Below the pieces are notes generated by a model. The model did not search any database. It had not been told where the DNA came from and saw only the letters and a program-made list of their open reading frames with translations. The translations under genes were made by a program, and so were the position numbers. A stretch of 64,000 bases of DNA from Parazoarcus communis (GTDB lineage: Bacteria; Pseudomonadota; Gammaproteobacteria; Burkholderiales; Rhodocyclaceae): assembly GCF_003111645.1 (NCBI RefSeq), contig NZ_CP022187.1:372001-436000 (forward strand). The letters are read 5' to 3'. The first letter of the stretch is position 1; every line of letters begins with the position of its first letter. Positions 46,703 to 54,474 of the stretch are shown one piece after another.

Positions 46703-46787
46703 ATTGCCTGCGCGGCGCCCCGAGCGTCAGCACGATCCGGTGAACAGACCACGACCTGCTGCGCCGTCGCGTCGCTGGGGAGGCCTC

Positions 46788-47336
46788 TCAGGCGCTGAGC
46801 TTCAGGCCGGTCATGTTGGCTGCGCCGCCTGTACTGTGGCGGGGGCCTGGCCACCAGTGGAGATCGACGTCCTCCGGAATCTGTTGAGTCTGTGCAAGCC
46901 GGAAATTGCCGAATCGCGGGTCGGAGGTGACCTCCCTGTCGATCCAGTGGGGCAGCACGATCGGCGCGCCCTCGTGCGGCAGTTCGATCTCTGCGACGAC
47001 GAGACCGGCATGCTTGCCCTCGAAGACGTCGACCTCGAAGGTCTGGGTATGAAAATGAACCAGGTAGCGTGTCTTGCGAACGATGCGATCGTTGCAGTAG
47101 GCCGACAGCATGCGGACAGCATCGGCGATGGGAATGGGGTACTCAAACTCGTCACGCGTGATGCCGGTGCGTGGCCCCTTGATGGTCAGAAAGGCACGGT
47201 CTGCGCGAATCCTGACACGCGTACTCATTGCTCCTTGTTCTTTGGCGACATAGCCCTGAACGATGTTTTCGCCCTGAGCATCCTGCAAGAACCTGATGTC
47301 GCGCACGAGGAACTTGCGTTCAATCTCGATTGCCAT
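46788..47336 (-). CDS. CYTH domain protein (triphosphate tunnel metalloenzyme)
   Basis: 182 residues. MAIEIERKFLV holds the ExExK signature (Glu4, Glu6, Lys8); further tunnel residues in RVRIRADRAFLTIKGP, RKTRYLVHF, FEVDVFEGKHAGLVVAEIEL. Family members hydrolyse inorganic triphosphate or make cAMP; bacterial short forms are mostly triphosphatases. Longer frame upstream is rejected since the signature normally begins at the N-terminus. Monocistronic by appearance. Confidence 0.92.
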   Translation of the reverse strand: MAIEIERKFLVRDIRFLQDAQGENIVQGYVAKEQGAMSTRVRIRADRAFLTIKGPRTGITRDEFEYPIPIADAVRMLSAYCNDRIVRKTRYLVHFHTQTFEVDVFEGKHAGLVVAEIELPHEGAPIVLPHWIDREVTSDPRFGNFRLAQTQQIPEDVDLHWWPGPRHSTGGAANMTGLKLSA

Positions 47337-47470
47337 TTGGGGGCTGCCGCTTTTTCCTTTTGAGTAAATGGATTCTAGCAGATGACGGGTCGCCAAAATT
47401 GACCTTGATCAGAGAGGCGCGCCTCCGGCTTTTTCGCCGGGGGCGCGCCTGCCAACGGAGCATGTTCTGG

Positions 47471-48505
47471 TCAGGTTCGCCGTTCGACCAGCTCCCGAAC
47501 CGGTGCGGGCAGCAGGGCACGCAGGCGATTGCTGATGGCGGTTTCGTGGCGCTGCCAGACGACCCCCAGATAGACGACGCCGAGACCGATGAGGGTGAGG
47601 ACGACCGGAAACAGCATGCTGTCCTTGAACACTTCGTTTGCCAGGTGTGCGAGGTATCCCGCCGCGCCGAGTCCGCCGAACACGGCAAAGACTCTGCGCG
47701 AGAGGGTGGCGCCGACGGCGATCATGATCACGTTGATGCACAGGTAGATGAACTTGCTGAGCTCGCTGTCGGAGTTCATCGACGACAGTCCGCCCCAGAA
47801 CGCGATGACGCCAAACAGGTAGAGCCAGAAGGCGTAGTCCCTGACGTGTCGGGTTCGTACGTCCACCCAGAATGCAAGCAGGACCATGAGCAGGCCAAAC
47901 CAGAGCGAAACCAGTTTGCGCAACGCCCATCCGTGGTCGGCGTCGGCCGCGAGGAAGGGGGCGAGGTCCATGCTCATGTACCAGAGCGTGACGGCAACCG
48001 GCATCACGAGGAAGGGAAGGCGATAGCGCCATAGCATGATCACTCCGCTCGCCAGGGTGGCGAACTCCATGAGCATCCAGCGCCAGTCGATGTGCGTATG
48101 GTATTCGCGGAAGACGCGGCCATCGGCCCAGAAGCCGAGGGCGGATTGCAGTCCATAGACTGCCAGCGGTGTCAGGGCGACAGCAAAGGTCGCCGTGATG
48201 CCGGCGGGGATCGGCAGGCGGTGGCGCTTGAGGAAGGACTCGGTGAGCCACAGGCCTGCACCGGCATAGGCCAGCGCGATGAAGAACAGGCCCCATCCAC
48301 CGAAGCGCTCCCAGCCGATGTTCATGAACAGACTCATCGCACCGATCGCGATCAGTCCGCCAAGGTAGTAAAGGATGTGGGTGGCACGAAAACTCGGGGT
48401 ATTGCTGTCCTGCGCGAGCAGGAAGGTCCAGAGCTGCTCCGCTTGCTGCTCGGTAATCAGGCCCTTCGTGGTTGCATCCTTGAGGTGGCCCCGGTTCAAT
48501 TCCAT
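47471..48505 (-). CDS. DUF2157-like multi-pass membrane protein
   Basis: 344 residues, about ten hydrophobic segments after a cytoplasmic N-terminus (MELNRGHLKDATTKGLITEQQAEQLWTFL) that resembles DUF2157. ILYYLGGLIAIGAMSLFMNIGW is the first membrane stretch. No known function and no catalytic motif seen. GGGAG lies four bases upstream of the start. Not obviously linked to neighbours. Confidence 0.75.
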   Translation of the reverse strand: MELNRGHLKDATTKGLITEQQAEQLWTFLLAQDSNTPSFRATHILYYLGGLIAIGAMSLFMNIGWERFGGWGLFFIALAYAGAGLWLTESFLKRHRLPIPAGITATFAVALTPLAVYGLQSALGFWADGRVFREYHTHIDWRWMLMEFATLASGVIMLWRYRLPFLVMPVAVTLWYMSMDLAPFLAADADHGWALRKLVSLWFGLLMVLLAFWVDVRTRHVRDYAFWLYLFGVIAFWGGLSSMNSDSELSKFIYLCINVIMIAVGATLSRRVFAVFGGLGAAGYLAHLANEVFKDSMLFPVVLTLIGLGVVYLGVVWQRHETAISNRLRALLPAPVRELVERRT

Positions 48506-48730
48506 GCTGACTCCCGGAAAACAAAAACGTCATTGCGCACTAGTTTGTCATACATGGGCCCGATTCTTCGAGCCGTCGGGCCGCGCGCATTCCATTCATC
48601 GAGCGCGCCCGCATCGGTCACTTTTGGTGCTGCGCAAGGAACGCGCGTATGCCCGTTTGCCTGGGGGCGCTGCCGGAGCATGCGGACTGAGATTGACACG
48701 CGGTGTGAGGTGTCACGATAATCCACGCCT

Positions 48731-48928
48731 TCTGCGGGAGAGAGAGCTGCGAACATGCAGTCTCCGCCGAAGGCGCAAGCTCCCATAATCGCTCAGGCAT
48801 ACGGAACCGCAGAGATCATTCGCCGGCTGGAGAGCAGTCGAGAGTCACCCCGGTGGCTTTCGTCTCACCGAAGGGGCTGGTCCTGAAAAGGGCTGAAACT
48901 CTCAGGTAAAAGGACAGGGGGAGAGGCG
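48731..48928 (+). promoter_or_regulatory. Tandem glycine riboswitch
   Basis: Two glycine aptamers in a row. Aptamer 1 (48731-48813): P1 stem TCTGCGG / CCGCAGA, core GCCGAAGGCGCAAGC and CTCAGGCATACGGAACC. Aptamer 2 (48821-48928): closing CGCC / GGCG, core CACCGAAGGGGCTGG and GAAACTCTCAGGTAAAAGGACAG. Both conserved cores match the glycine riboswitch. It precedes the TRIC/UPF0126 gene by about 50 bp, which include the palindrome CACGCACGCGTGCGTG; no terminator lies between, so control is probably at translation. Confidence 0.92.
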
Positions 48929-48979
48929 CAACGGACCACGCACGCGTGCGTGATTCGTCTTCCAATGGAGTCCCCCCTG

Positions 48980-49648
48980 ATGTACCCGAGCCTTGCAAGC
49001 CTTTTCCAGCCCCTGGCTGCGCAAAAGGTCGACCTTCTGCTTTTAATCTATCTGATTGCCATCGCCGCCGAAGCCATGTCAGGTGCCCTTGCTGCGGGCC
49101 GCCGCAACATGGACATATTCGGTGTTGCCGTGATTGCCTTCGTGACCGCGCTTGGTGGCGGCACCATCCGGGATGTCGTGCTGGGCAATTACCCGATTGG
49201 CTGGACGCAACACCCCGCTTACGTCTATCTGGTGATCTCGGCGGGGCTGCTCACGACCTTGATCGCGCCCTACATCCACCGCATGAAGCGTGCTTTCCTG
49301 ATCTTCGATGCAATGGGCCTGATTGCCTTCTCGCTGATTGGTTGCAATGTCGCCCTCAACCTTGATTACCCGATCGTGGTCGTTGTGATGTCCGGCATGT
49401 TGACCGGGATCTGCGGTGGCATTCTGCGCGACGTGCTGTGCAACCAGGTGCCGGTCGTGTTCCGGCGCGAACTCTACGCGAGCGTATCGCTCAGTGTGTG
49501 CGCCTTGTTCCTCGTGCTGCGCGCAGCGGGTGTCGATTCCGACCTCAATACCGCGATCTGCTTTGTTGGTGGCTTCATGTTCCGCATGCTTGCGATCCAG
49601 TTCAGCTGGCGCCTGCCCACCTTCTCCTACCAGCAGCGCTGGGACTAG
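48980..49648 (+). CDS. TRIC/UPF0126 family membrane protein, probable glycine transporter
   Basis: 222 residues, seven hydrophobic segments in two homologous halves: LLIYLIAIAAEAMSGALAAGRRNMDIFGVAVIAFVTALGGGTIRDVVLGNYPIGW and LIFDAMGLIAFSLIGCNVA...GMLTGICGGILRDVLCNQVPVVF. The repeated GGGT/GGILRDV pattern defines the family. Start at 48980 has GGAG nine bases upstream; ATG 48965 and GTG 48950 are alternatives. Control by the glycine riboswitch points to glycine transport, in line with published links between UPF0126 and glycine; ion channel activity is the alternative. Confidence 0.9.
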   Translation: MYPSLASLFQPLAAQKVDLLLLIYLIAIAAEAMSGALAAGRRNMDIFGVAVIAFVTALGGGTIRDVVLGNYPIGWTQHPAYVYLVISAGLLTTLIAPYIHRMKRAFLIFDAMGLIAFSLIGCNVALNLDYPIVVVVMSGMLTGICGGILRDVLCNQVPVVFRRELYASVSLSVCALFLVLRAAGVDSDLNTAICFVGGFMFRMLAIQFSWRLPTFSYQQRWD

Positions 49649-49739
49649 CGCGGGCGCGTTTCCGAATGCCTGCAGGGACATGGCCACCTTGACCCCGCAC
49701 CTTCCGCAAACTAGCCTTAGTAGTGTGTGTTCGATGAAC

Positions 49740-49759
49740 TTTCAGCAAATTTGCTGAAA
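49740..49759. promoter_or_regulatory. 20-bp perfect palindrome upstream of the DUF1326 gene
   Basis: TTTCAGCAAATTTGCTGAAA, about 155 bp upstream of the DUF1326 start and 92 bp after the TRIC stop. Exact dyad symmetry without a T-tract suggests a dimeric repressor site rather than a terminator. Confidence 0.5.
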
Positions 49760-49912
49760 CTCGGGCAGGTGCCAGACCTGTCGTAAGTATCGGGTCGAAA
49801 AGGCATTGTCGCATTTGATCACACTGAATCTGGTATGGCCGGTCGAGCCTGCAGGCTGACTTTCTGGCTGTCAATTGCCGCTTGATAACCCAAACCTGCA
49901 AAGGAGGACATC

Positions 49913-50527
49913 ATGGCAAACTGGCAGATCGAAGGGCAGTACATGGAGACATGCAACTGTACCTATCTGTGCCCCTGCGCAGCGTCGAACCTGACCGCGC
50001 AGCCCACTGAAGGCGACTGCAAGGCCGCTATTGCGATGCACATCACCAAAGGGCAGAAGGACGGGCTCAAGCTCGACGGACTGTCCTTCGTCGTGATGCT
50101 GCATTCGCCGCACGCAATGGCAGAGGGCAACATCGTGGTGGGCCTGATCGTCGATGAGAGTGCGTCGGACGCGCAGGTCGAAGCGATCAGCGCTATCGCA
50201 ACCGGCGCCGCCGGTGGGCCGATGGCAAATCTGGCGCCCCTGGTCGGCAGCTTGGCGGGGGTCGAGCGACGGCCGGTTACTTTTGACGTCGATGGCATGA
50301 ACTTTGCCGTCAAGGCTGGTGAGTTGGTCGACCAGGCCTGCGAAGGGGTCGCCAGCGGCGTGCGTCCAGACGAGCCGCTCTTCCTCGAGAACACCGTGCA
50401 TCCGGTCAACGGCCGGCTGGCGCTGGCCAAGGCGACACGCTCCATCTTCAACGTGTTCGGAATCCACTGGTCGGATACCTCCGGGACGCGTAACGCCCAC
50501 TTTGCGCCCTTCGCATGGGCAGCCTGA
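49913..50527 (+). CDS. DUF1326 domain protein
   Basis: 204 residues. N-terminal WQIEGQYMETCNCTYLCPCAASN holds three closely spaced cysteines, the mark of DUF1326; MHSPHAMAEGNIVVGLIVDESA-type and ATRSIFNVFGIHWSDTSGTRNAHFAPFAW follow. No signal peptide. Function unknown; thiols suggest metal or redox chemistry. Good ribosome-binding site AAGGAGG seven bases upstream. Overlaps the next gene by 13 bases. Confidence 0.85.
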   Translation: MANWQIEGQYMETCNCTYLCPCAASNLTAQPTEGDCKAAIAMHITKGQKDGLKLDGLSFVVMLHSPHAMAEGNIVVGLIVDESASDAQVEAISAIATGAAGGPMANLAPLVGSLAGVERRPVTFDVDGMNFAVKAGELVDQACEGVASGVRPDEPLFLENTVHPVNGRLALAKATRSIFNVFGIHWSDTSGTRNAHFAPFAWAA

Positions 50528-51306
50528 GCGCTGTCAGCCACGGTGACGGCATCGAAGTCGTGTTGCGCAAGGATCGCTGGCTGGCGATTCTTGGGCTGGG
50601 CGCGGTGGTGTTGCTGTCGTGGCTCTACCTCTGGCACAGCGCAGCGGGAATGGATCACGCAGGTATGGCGATGGAGGGCATGCCGCGCGCCACGGACGCC
50701 ACTGCGCTGCTGCTCACCTTTGTAATGTGGACGGTGATGATGGCCGGCATGATGCTTCCCAGCGCAGCCCCTGCCATCCTCATGTACGGCACCCTGGTTC
50801 GAAAGAACGGGGCGGTGGGCAAGGTCCTGCCGGGGGTGTGGGTCTTCGCGGCAGGCTATCTGCTGATGTGGACCCTGTTCAGCATCGCGGCCACGCTGCT
50901 GCAGGCGGGGCTCGAATACGCTGCGCTGCTCACGCCCGAGATGGCAACTGCGAGCGCAGGGCGTGGCGCAGCGGCCTTGATCGCAGCAGGGGTCTATCAA
51001 CTGACACCGTTCAAGGAGGCCTGTCTCGGCAAGTGCCGCAACCCGCTCCAGTTTTTCATGACGCGCTGGCGTAACGGGGCGGGCGGTGCTTTCAGAATGG
51101 GGCTCGAACACGGCGCCTGGTGCGTCGGCTGTTGCTGGGCGCTGATGCTGTTGCTCTTCGTGGCCGGCGTCATGAATCTGATCTGGGTCGCCCTGATCGC
51201 CGCCTTCGTCTTCGTCGAGAAGGTGTTCCCCGGCGCGCGCATGCTTACGCGTGCCTCCAGTGCCGCACTGATCCTGGCAGGATTGTTCCTGCTTACGAGG
51301 ATCTAG
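50515..51306 (+). CDS. DUF2182 multi-pass membrane protein
   Basis: 263 residues, about six membrane segments. DUF2182 features: FVMWTVMMAGMMLPSAAPAILMYG, GVYQLTPFKEACLGKCRNPLQFFMTRWRNGAGGAFRMGLEHGAWCVGCCWALMLLLFVAGVMN, and EKVFPGA. Met/Cys/His in the membrane resemble metal-handling proteins. Overlap with the DUF1326 gene implies coupled translation; the two families are commonly paired, pointing to a joint membrane function that is still unknown. Confidence 0.85.
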   Translation: MGSLSAVSHGDGIEVVLRKDRWLAILGLGAVVLLSWLYLWHSAAGMDHAGMAMEGMPRATDATALLLTFVMWTVMMAGMMLPSAAPAILMYGTLVRKNGAVGKVLPGVWVFAAGYLLMWTLFSIAATLLQAGLEYAALLTPEMATASAGRGAAALIAAGVYQLTPFKEACLGKCRNPLQFFMTRWRNGAGGAFRMGLEHGAWCVGCCWALMLLLFVAGVMNLIWVALIAAFVFVEKVFPGARMLTRASSAALILAGLFLLTRI

Positions 51307-51723
51307 TTCGCAAGCTTTCCACCGTGCAGCGATGTGTCACTAAGGCGGCGTGCCTATCGCGCCCAGAACAGTCGAGGTGTCTCCATGCGCCCGACGGGGG
51401 GGCGTTCATGTGCAAATGGAACGGCCATGTCAGTCCGGATGAGTCAGTGAGTGGGCGCTTTTCGCCGGATTGTGATCGTGCTCTAAAGTGCGAATGTCAT
51501 AAAGCTTATATCAATATGCCGTTAGAAAGTCAATGTGTTATTTGCATAATATTGTTTGAACCAATGATACGTTTCTGGTAGGTTCCAAATCGCTATGACA
51601 TAGCCAAATTGATTGAATCTGGCATTGCTTGGCAAGATCACAGCACATGCAAGCGATGTGAATGGTTACTTACCGTGCCAGTCAGGGCGCCTGCGCTATC
51701 CCATGTTCAGGAGAAACGAGAAG
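51307..51723. other. Intergenic region upstream of the lipoprotein pair
   Basis: 417 bp, with a noticeably AT-rich part at 51480-51620 probably holding the promoter of the lipoprotein pair. No RNA structure, repeat or coding signal was recognised. Confidence 0.3.
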
Positions 51724-52419
51724 ATGAATAAGCAGTTGGTCGGCCTTTTTGCCGTGGCCGCGCTGATGACAGGGTGCGCCACACCGTATTCCGAAGCTCC
51801 GATATCGAGCAACTTTCCGACGACCAAGCAACTCCAGCTCAGAACTGCTGGGCATTGGACGACGATCGCGCAGGACGTCGCGAACCAGCTGACCGCCCGT
51901 CTTCCTGAGAAGGCAAAGGTCTATGTAGAGGTGCCCGCAAAGAGCACACCGTTCGAACAGGCGTTTTCTGGCCAACTGACGACTTCGCTGACCAACGCCG
52001 GTTATGCAGTGATGAAGTACCCGGACGGTGCTCTGCTGGTCGAGGTGGACACGCAGGCCGTGAAGTTCTCTGCAGAGCGGCCCCGTCACCAGTATGCCGG
52101 TACCGCGACGACGCTTGGTGCCGGTCTCTGGGCTATTCATGATGTCGTGATCAACACCTCGCCGGGTGCTGGTGCGATGCTCGGCTTTGCGGCCATCGAT
52201 GCAATGACCTGGTTCAGGTCAGAGGTATCGTCCGGTGCAGCGCCGCGGACCGAGATCATTGTCAGCGCGAGCGTTTCCAACGCGAATCAGTACCTTGCAC
52301 GCACGACCAGCGTCTATTACATCGCCGAGGATGATCACGGCGCGCACAGTTCGCTGTACGGTGCTGGTAGTGATAATGCAGCCCGGATGAAGACCTTTGA
52401 AGTGAAGGGGGCTGAATGA
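51724..52419 (+). CDS. Outer-membrane lipoprotein, unknown, paired with a FlgO-like gene
   Basis: 231 residues. Lipobox LMTGC (signal peptide MNKQLVGLFAVAALMTG, lipidated Cys18). The mature protein has TIAQDVANQLTARLPEKAKVYVEVPAKSTPFEQAFSGQLTTSLTNAGYAV, similar in style to FlgO-type domains, and a Gly/Ala-rich middle (GTATTLGAGLWAIHDVV) that may contact membrane. GGAGAAACGAGAAG precedes the ATG. Stop overlaps the next gene's start by ATGA. No function assigned. Confidence 0.7.
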   Translation: MNKQLVGLFAVAALMTGCATPYSEAPISSNFPTTKQLQLRTAGHWTTIAQDVANQLTARLPEKAKVYVEVPAKSTPFEQAFSGQLTTSLTNAGYAVMKYPDGALLVEVDTQAVKFSAERPRHQYAGTATTLGAGLWAIHDVVINTSPGAGAMLGFAAIDAMTWFRSEVSSGAAPRTEIIVSASVSNANQYLARTTSVYYIAEDDHGAHSSLYGAGSDNAARMKTFEVKGAE

Positions 52420-52985
52420 TGGCGCTACGAACAATCCTCAAGGCTGCATGTGTTGCGGCGTTGAGCCTGGCAATTGCCGGCTGTGCAACGGAAACGTCGG
52501 TTGCACGAAAGGCCGCGACCTACGAGGAGGCTGCAAACAATCCGTTCGTTCCGGCCAACTACCGCGCGGCAGAAGCGCTTCTGGGGCAATTGCAGGGCAA
52601 GCTTTCGCCCGATCAGCCAATGATCATCGCGACGGTGGTCAGTATCGATGCGCTTGAGCGTTCTTCGACGCTTGGTCGTCTCGTGTCGGAGCACGTCTCG
52701 GCGCGCTTCTCGCAGGGCGGGCACAAGATGGTGGAGATGAAGTTCCGCAACAACGTCTACATGGTGCGGGACCAGGGCGAGATGATGCTGACGCGTGAGA
52801 TCCGCGATATCGCAAAGTCACATGACGCCCAAGCCGTGATCGTCGGTACGTATGGCGAGAGCAGCGATTTCATTTTCGTCAATCTGAAGGTGATTGACCC
52901 CGGTACGAACGTCGCGCTCGCGGTGCACGACTATGCACTCCCGGTCGACGCCAATACGAAGGCGATGCTGCGCGCCGCGCGCTGA
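52416..52985 (+). CDS. FlgO-family outer-membrane lipoprotein
   Basis: 189 residues. Lipobox LAIAGC (Cys23 of MMALRTILKAACVAALSLAI-AGC). FlgO-like domain: YRAAEALLGQLQGKLSPDQPMIIATVVSIDALERSSTLGRLVSEHVSARFSQGGHKMVEMKFRNNVYM...GEMMLTREIRDIAKSHDAQAVIVGTY. FlgO is an outer-membrane protein tied to flagella in Vibrio, but no flagellar genes are nearby, so role is open. Translationally coupled to the preceding lipoprotein. Confidence 0.82.
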   Translation: MMALRTILKAACVAALSLAIAGCATETSVARKAATYEEAANNPFVPANYRAAEALLGQLQGKLSPDQPMIIATVVSIDALERSSTLGRLVSEHVSARFSQGGHKMVEMKFRNNVYMVRDQGEMMLTREIRDIAKSHDAQAVIVGTYGESSDFIFVNLKVIDPGTNVALAVHDYALPVDANTKAMLRAAR

Positions 52986-53098
52986 GTTGGCTGCGGCAGA
53001 ATGCCGATCCGCAACAAACCTGGTCGCGTTTGCGGCGCCCAGGTTTGTTGCGGATTCTTCGTTTCAGGAGCGCTCCAGCAAGGGCTTCCTGCCTCAAG

Positions 53099-53476
53099 TC
53101 ACTGCTGGATGGACTGGATGTAGTAGGCGAGTTCGAGGATTCTGCCGCGTACGACTTTTTCGTACTCGCCAGCATAGCCACGGGGCGTGCCCGGTTGGTC
53201 CATCAGGTAGCGATTGCCCCATACGGGCATGGCTCTATCACCGTGCACTTCGATGGCCGCTCTGCCGTCGATGACCTGGAAGACTCTCAGGAAAGGAAAC
53301 TCGCCGGCTTTGCGACTTGGGCGGAGCGCTGTGCTGTTCCTCGAAATCGCCGTGAGATCTGTCGGCTTCGGCGTCAGAAACTTTGCCAGTGGACCGTCCC
53401 CCCGGCCGCCTACGCCGTGGCACGAAAGACAGGACATGCGGTATCCGTCAGAACCAATGGTTTCTTCTTCCGCCAT
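53099..53476 (-). CDS. Cytochrome c domain protein, 5' end uncertain
   Basis: From ATG 53476: 125 residues with one heme site CLSCHGVGGRGDGPLA and candidate axial Met in RAMPVWGNRYL. The same frame stays open upstream for 30 codons and encodes a signal-peptide-like stretch (IATSCGVGLIALLALGAGNVMA), which an exported cytochrome needs, but contains no ATG, GTG or TTG before the in-frame TGA at 53567-53569. Candidates for the real start are ACG at 53566 (GGAGG four bases upstream) or ATT at 53536; otherwise a frameshift separates it from the ATG at 53570. Electron carrier in the periplasm, partner unknown. Confidence 0.75.
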   Translation of the reverse strand: MAEEETIGSDGYRMSCLSCHGVGGRGDGPLAKFLTPKPTDLTAISRNSTALRPSRKAGEFPFLRVFQVIDGRAAIEVHGDRAMPVWGNRYLMDQPGTPRGYAGEYEKVVRGRILELAYYIQSIQQ

Positions 53477-53728
53477 GACGTTGCCTGCACCAAGCGCCAG
53501 CAGGGCAATCAGCCCGACTCCGCATGACGTCGCAATGTTCTTTGCCGAATTGAATTGAGTCGCCGTTCATCCTCCCCCGCACGGCCGACCGTTGCGGAAT
53601 GCAGCGTCCGACACTATCGCGATAGGGAATGTCGCCGGTGAGCTTCATACCGCGACCAGTGTATTCGCCGGCCCGGTCGGCGAATGGCTGGACGCGGCTT
53701 TGCCGGTGTCGGGCGCAACAGGCCGGGT

Positions 53729-54013
53729 TCAATGCCTGTGGCCGTGGCCGTGCTTGTGGTCGGGCTTTGCTGCAGGCTGTTCGGGTTCCGCCTTGGGGTA
53801 GCGGATGACGGTGACGGTTTCGTCGGGCTCGAACCAGAACTCGTTGTTGGGCGGGTCGAAACGGCCGATGGTCAGCACGATCAGTCCATCGACCTGATTG
53901 ACGCGGGTGATGGTTTCCCATGCAAACGTGGGGTGGGGGTTGGTACCCGGACCGTCGTAGATGTGGTCCTCGGGCTGGACTTCGGATGCTGGGATCGAAA
54001 TTCTGTTCGTCAT
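53729..54013 (-). CDS. Small hypothetical protein with His-rich C-terminus
   Basis: 94 residues: MTNRISIPASEVQPEDHIYDGPGTNPHPTFAWETITRV, then INQVDGLIVLTIG-like VNQVDGLIVLTIGRFDPPNNEFWFEPDETVTVIRYPKAE, ending KPDHKHGHGHRH with six His in twelve residues. Beta-rich, cytoplasmic, family not recognised; the tail could bind nickel, zinc or copper. GGAGCC lies upstream of the ATG, and codon use looks coding. Confidence 0.6.
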   Translation of the reverse strand: MTNRISIPASEVQPEDHIYDGPGTNPHPTFAWETITRVNQVDGLIVLTIGRFDPPNNEFWFEPDETVTVIRYPKAEPEQPAAKPDHKHGHGHRH

Positions 54014-54182
54014 GGCTCCTCGCTTTCCGGCGCAACGGTGTTCAGGCCCCGGCTATCAGCAGCCCATGATGCGCTTTCCGGTGCGCTTGCGCCGGACTAT
54101 CGGAGCGCGGCCGAGGCGGCAGCCAATCCCGGAGCTGCAGTGTCCGCTGGCGCTTCATTATGTGTGCAATGCAGCATCAGCC
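54014..54182. other. Intergenic stretch before the candidate RNA gene
   Basis: Start of a 461-bp gap between the His-tail protein gene and the MFS gene. This part shows no feature; the candidate promoter, RNA and hairpin follow at 54183-54320. Confidence 0.3.
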
Positions 54183-54211
54183 TTGATTGCGCGGGGAACG
54201 GTGGTTAAAAT
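54183..54211 (+). promoter_or_regulatory. Sigma-70-type promoter of the candidate RNA
   Basis: TTGATT (54183-54188), 17-bp spacer, TAAAAT (54206-54211). Predicted start near 54218. Confidence 0.6.
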
Positions 54212-54217
54212 TTCACC

Positions 54218-54320
54218 CCCTTGCTGACGCTTGCGGGTTCCCGTGGGCGCAACGTGTTTTCGTGGTCAGCAACAGAGCATGCACACAGGCCAGTCCAGCG
54301 GACTGGCCTGTGTGCTTTTG
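54218..54320 (+). ncRNA. Candidate structured small RNA or leader with terminator
   Basis: About 100 nt. A long-range stem TTGCTGAC (54221-54228) / GTCAGCAA (54265-54272) encloses a smaller TTGCG / CGCAA stem and the loop region; it is followed by a 16-bp perfect hairpin (GCACACAGGCCAGTCC / GGACTGGCCTGTGTGC, 3-nt loop, 54281-54315) and TTTT. It has no ribosome-binding site plus frame. It may be a free sRNA or a riboswitch-like leader of the MFS gene 155 bp on. No known RNA family was recognised. Confidence 0.45.
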
Positions 54321-54474
54321 CAGGTTTCGCCCAAGGAGGCGCCTTGCCCGTACTGATAAGGCCGGAACTGTTCGTGTGCTTCTTCGCTGGCGATTGCCAA
54401 TCGACCTGCCGGAGAGATGGTGTAGCCGGAGAAATGGCGATCACGCGTTTCGCCACGGGTAGCCAGGCTTGAGC

